From: JAABVY01 sp964627935
GTDB taxonomy: Bacteria; Zixibacteria; MSB-5A5; JAABVY01
DNA length: 64,000 nt
Assembly (NCBI GenBank): GCA_964627935.1
Contig: CAZVLB010000007.1
Span: 146,157-210,156 of the forward strand
Direction: 5' to 3'
In this document: positions 61,726 through 64,000 of the stretch, piece after piece
How the letters are laid out: each line of letters starts with the position of its first letter
Numbering within the stretch: the first letter of the stretch is position 1
The notes under the pieces: generated by a model
What the model saw: only the letters and a program-made list of their open reading frames with translations
Databases searched by the model: none
What the model was told of the DNA's origin: nothing
Program-made: the position numbers and the translations under genes

Positions 61726-62217
61726 TCATAGAAACCTTATGACCAGAAGAGGGATAATATCGGAAATATGGTAGGAATTAGACTTGGCAGCAGCAATGTT
61801 CCCGGGTCTGGCAAGCAGGACATCGCCCTGTTTCATATCAATATCGGAATTTTCGGGATTGCTGACCAAGCAGATTATTAGTGATTCATCAGGAATAATG
61901 ATTGGTAATATAAGCTCCGGTGCTTTTTCATTCTCATAAGGAATGACCCGGCCATTTTCAAGCCGATGCGTGACCTGTTGGCTTAAATTAAAAGCACCTG
62001 TACTTTCTTCGGCACCAAAGCTGATCCCTCTGGGAAAGCCGTCAGATTTGATATATCCTTTGAGCTCAAGCTGACGTAAGTGCTGGTGTATGCTTGAAGG
62101 TGCTCGTCCAATATCAGCACTGATTTCCCTGACAGTAGGCATGTAACCTTTAGTGGCATACAGCCTTTTCAGGGAATCAAAAACCTCCTTTTGAGATTTG
62201 GTTATAGGTTTAGGCAT
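61726..62217 (-). CDS. LexA-like regulator with degenerate peptidase part
   Basis: A 163-aa protein. Residues 1-65 are a clear LexA winged helix (KSQKEVFDSLKRLYATKGYMPTVREISADIGRAPSSIHQHLRQLELKGYIKS). The C-terminal part keeps a shortened S24-like segment (ELILPIIIPDESLIICLVSNPENSDIDMKQGDVLLARPG). The expected Ser-Met nucleophile is replaced by Glu-Asn, and no catalytic Lys region follows. It is ~40 residues shorter than LexA. It probably cannot self-cleave on DNA damage and may respond to another signal or simply repress. Confidence 0.75.
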   Translation of the reverse strand: MPKPITKSQKEVFDSLKRLYATKGYMPTVREISADIGRAPSSIHQHLRQLELKGYIKSDGFPRGISFGAEESTGAFNLSQQVTHRLENGRVIPYENEKAPELILPIIIPDESLIICLVSNPENSDIDMKQGDVLLARPGNIAAAKSNSYHISDIIPLLVIRFL

Positions 62218-62589
62218 CGCGCTATCTTAGATGATATTTAAAGAATAGTCAAGAGACGCTGTTGATATACTGTGAATAAATCAAGCTGCAATATTGCTTG
62301 AATATGGCTAATGAAAGCCCCTGAGACGGTAAGCGAAATTAATCAGAAGAACATCTGTCTTTTTAAATGCAATACTCATATTCGACTCTAACCGGCTAAT
62401 TCTGTCAAAGCCTTTATCCGCTATCCAAACTTATTTATAATCCACCCGGTTTTCCAAGGGGGAAAAGATATATAGTTGGGCTAATCCCCCTGGATAATCC
62501 GGCAGTTTTATATTGCCTTTGTTTCAAACACAAAAACCAAACGATCGCTTAGAAAAACGGCTATCCCGATTCATCAAAATTATTTCTCT
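62218..62589. other. Gene-free stretch left of the lipoprotein gene
   Basis: About 370 bases with no supported ORF. It contains the upstream region of the LexA-like gene and an imperfect inverted repeat CCAAGGGGG/CCCCCTGG (62454-62462 with 62486-62493) that might be a terminator or binding site. Nothing else is recognised. Confidence 0.35.
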
Positions 62590-63318
62590 TTAATAGCCAG
62601 TCGGAACAAAGTATTTCTTGAGAGAATTCACCTGAGCCAACGAAAGCCTCTGTTCCTTGACATTCACCGGCAATTCCTCCGAAACCTTCTGTGGCCTGAC
62701 GGAAAAAACCCATTCGAAATTGGTCCTCTTGACCGGATTATTGGCTTCGTCCACTGCCGTAATCACGTCATATATCGAAAATATAACAGTGCTGGCGTTG
62801 GTAATGGCTTCCACTTCCGGGCCGGTCAGAGTGACATCCATATCCTCATATGGTGTTAGCACCGCTCTGGTGAATTCATTTACCGTGGTATTGTCAATAG
62901 CCACGCTTTTGCCATCGATTTTGAGAGACAGCACCGACCCGTTCAATCTAAGCACATGATTAAGTCCATTGACCACATGCAGGGTCATAGTCAGATTATC
63001 CGGACTTATCATCAAGTGGTGAGGTGTTTCTGTCACTTTGTATTTTTTCTCGCTGTTTACTCTGACTAACTCGAACTGTTCTTCCAGGCTTCTCTCGTAA
63101 ACCGGCTTATGTATGAATTCTTCGACCGTCAGGTTGATTGTAACAGCCTCTTTGGTTAGGTCATAGGCATAGCCCTCGGCGGGTTCCAGAGTGGGCACGA
63201 CACCGCTTAAAGTGACCAGCTTGGGCGGACCCTGCTCCTTAGGCTTTTTGGCACTGGCGCAGGATAATACTAACAAAACTGCCAACAATAAGAATGCAGT
63301 GATTTTAACGTTTCTCAT
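62590..63318 (-). CDS. Hypothetical lipoprotein
   Basis: A 242-aa protein with a signal peptide and lipobox LVLSC-A (Cys20). The mature part is beta-rich (YAYDLTKEAVTINLTVEEF.., NHVLRLNGSVLSLKIDGKSVAIDNTTVNEF). It is not a family I recognise. Its start overlaps the end of the recombinase gene by 4 bases, which is unusual for an envelope protein and implies co-transcription. Confidence 0.6.
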   Translation of the reverse strand: MRNVKITAFLLLAVLLVLSCASAKKPKEQGPPKLVTLSGVVPTLEPAEGYAYDLTKEAVTINLTVEEFIHKPVYERSLEEQFELVRVNSEKKYKVTETPHHLMISPDNLTMTLHVVNGLNHVLRLNGSVLSLKIDGKSVAIDNTTVNEFTRAVLTPYEDMDVTLTGPEVEAITNASTVIFSIYDVITAVDEANNPVKRTNFEWVFSVRPQKVSEELPVNVKEQRLSLAQVNSLKKYFVPTGY

Positions 63319-63926
63319 GATTTCTCTCCATTTCCAAATAATTTCCTGTATTGCCGCTTGATATCACCCAGCCCGAAGCGGGCATAGCTGTCATAAGTAG
63401 TTTTCACTGAACTGTGCCCCATAATGAGGGAGAGGATCTCAATATCCCCGCCTTTTTCTTTCCATAACCTGGCGAAACTGTGTCTTAGCAGATGACAGGT
63501 CACATTGCTTCGTTTGGGATTGGGATTGTGGATTCCGGCCCGTTTTCCGGCAGCGGACACGATTCTGTTTAACTGCCTGACGCTGACGAATCCGCCTTTA
63601 CGTGAAACAAAAACAGCTCCCATTGTTCTCTTCCCAATTAAGCGGACTAAAGCGGATAGCAATCCTTTGGTCAGGGGTATAATCCGAGGTTTTTGTCCCT
63701 TGCCCATCTTAACTCGCAACTGAATATTCTGTTTGTCGATATCCTCTACCTGTAGGGCAGCCAATTCAAACCTGCGCATACCCGTTTCAATGAAAGTGCG
63801 CAATATCAGACGATCCCTTTCGTTTTTCCCGGCCGATATCAACCGGTCAAGCTGATGTCTGTTCAGGTAGTAAAGCGCGTTTGATGACCGATATTTGCGG
63901 CTCTGTTTTTCCTGTTTACGGGACAT
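63315..63926 (-). CDS. Tyrosine recombinase (short, XerC/D-like)
   Basis: A ~203-aa recombinase with the catalytic set: Arg in GMRRFELAALQVEDID, His-x-x-Arg in HLLRHSFARLW, His and nucleophile Tyr in MGHSSVKTTYDSYARF. It consists mainly of the catalytic domain with only a short N-terminus. ATG 63926 is the likeliest start, but the frame stays open to the window edge, so a longer N-terminal domain cannot be excluded. It overlaps the lipoprotein gene by 4 bases. Confidence 0.85.
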   Translation of the reverse strand: MSRKQEKQSRKYRSSNALYYLNRHQLDRLISAGKNERDRLILRTFIETGMRRFELAALQVEDIDKQNIQLRVKMGKGQKPRIIPLTKGLLSALVRLIGKRTMGAVFVSRKGGFVSVRQLNRIVSAAGKRAGIHNPNPKRSNVTCHLLRHSFARLWKEKGGDIEILSLIMGHSSVKTTYDSYARFGLGDIKRQYRKLFGNGEKS

Positions 63927-64000
63927 AACGGCCCCGAAAATCAATGCTAAAAACCGGCACAACCGTTTGATTGCGCCTTTTCTGCGGCTTGGTTTCACAA

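Larger units (their letters stand above)
49265..64000. mobile_element. Integrative element at tRNA-fMet (right end not seen)
   Basis: Everything right of tRNA-fMet looks accessory: integrase at the tRNA, excisionase-like protein, VirD4/HerA-like ATPase, replication-relaxation protein, RuvC-like nuclease, DUF932 protein, XRE and LexA-like regulators and a second recombinase. I found no second copy of the tRNA 3' end, so the right boundary is probably beyond 64000. The second recombinase may alternatively mark another element. No relaxase or VirB4 is seen, so it may be mobilisable or cut off by the window. Confidence 0.65.

Noticed and set aside
49265..64000. Second copy of the tRNA-fMet 3' end (right attachment site)
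   Set aside because: I scanned by eye for the T-arm and acceptor sequence and found no convincing repeat, so no boundary is claimed inside the window.

Overview
The window reads as a chromosomal segment of an uncultured Gram-negative bacterium carrying an integrated mobile element in its last ~15 kb. The Kdo genes (kdsB, kdsA, kdsC, kdsD), LptC and LptB homologues, an Omp85-type outer-membrane barrel and several lipoboxes show an outer membrane with LPS. Rex, the RNA-binding RRM protein, the DNRLRE and GWxTD-like lipoproteins, a lysine-rich histone-like protein and frequent TTG starts suggest a candidate phylum of the FCB type (Zixibacteria-like). That placement is an inference from gene style only.

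Layout, left part. 1-7.8 kb: exported lipoprotein, RRM protein, KAS III enzyme, an SbcD/SbcC-like pair whose SbcC carries a membrane hairpin, and Rex with a perfect operator in its own promoter. 7.9-22.3 kb, mostly one strand: an RsbV/RsbW/RsbU-like partner-switching module, a NUDIX hydrolase, an NtrY/NtrX-like two-component pair, an Omp85 barrel protein, a DUF4390-like exported protein, a GAF-PAS histidine kinase and a Ser/Thr kinase-TPR protein. 22.3-30.7 kb, minus strand: a 25-codon peptide gene with its own promoter, operator-like palindromes and terminator, a PqqD-M50-HlyD fusion protein, a ClC channel, a double-PDZ protein, OsmC, RidA, an HD-GYP protein and an unknown helical protein. 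30.9-44.4 kb, mainly plus strand: ruvX, a 39-aa membrane protein, mltG, a histone-like gene, gatC, then kdsB-pyrG-kdsA-kdsC-kdsD-lptC and lptB-rpoN-hpf-hprK. The two envelope runs are split by oppositely oriented cupredoxin and proC genes, and no lptA is seen. 44.6-49 kb: a hybrid histidine kinase whose phospho-acceptor His is Tyr, and a BtrH-like protein.

Right part. An initiator tRNA-fMet gene (49188-49264) is the integration site of a mobile element. The integrase gene runs on the opposite strand into the tRNA 3' end and contains the tRNA's apparent terminator. The element carries an excisionase-like HTH protein, a VirD4/HerA-like ATPase, coiled-coil and membrane proteins, a TPR-winged-helix regulator, a replication-relaxation protein, a GC-rich region of nested inverted repeats (58.48-59.03 kb) that looks like a large structured RNA or cruciform site, a RuvC-like nuclease with a small zinc-ribbon partner, a DUF932 protein, XRE and LexA-like regulators, a lipoprotein and a second tyrosine recombinase at the window edge. 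No right attachment site, relaxase or VirB4 was found, so the element probably continues past the window.

The most unusual items are the structured region next to the RuvC/zinc-ribbon genes, the strongly signalled 25-aa peptide beside a PqqD-M50-HlyD exporter (a possible RiPP-type system), the tRNA-fMet/integrase overlap, and a 40-bp upstream motif shared by two operons of the element.
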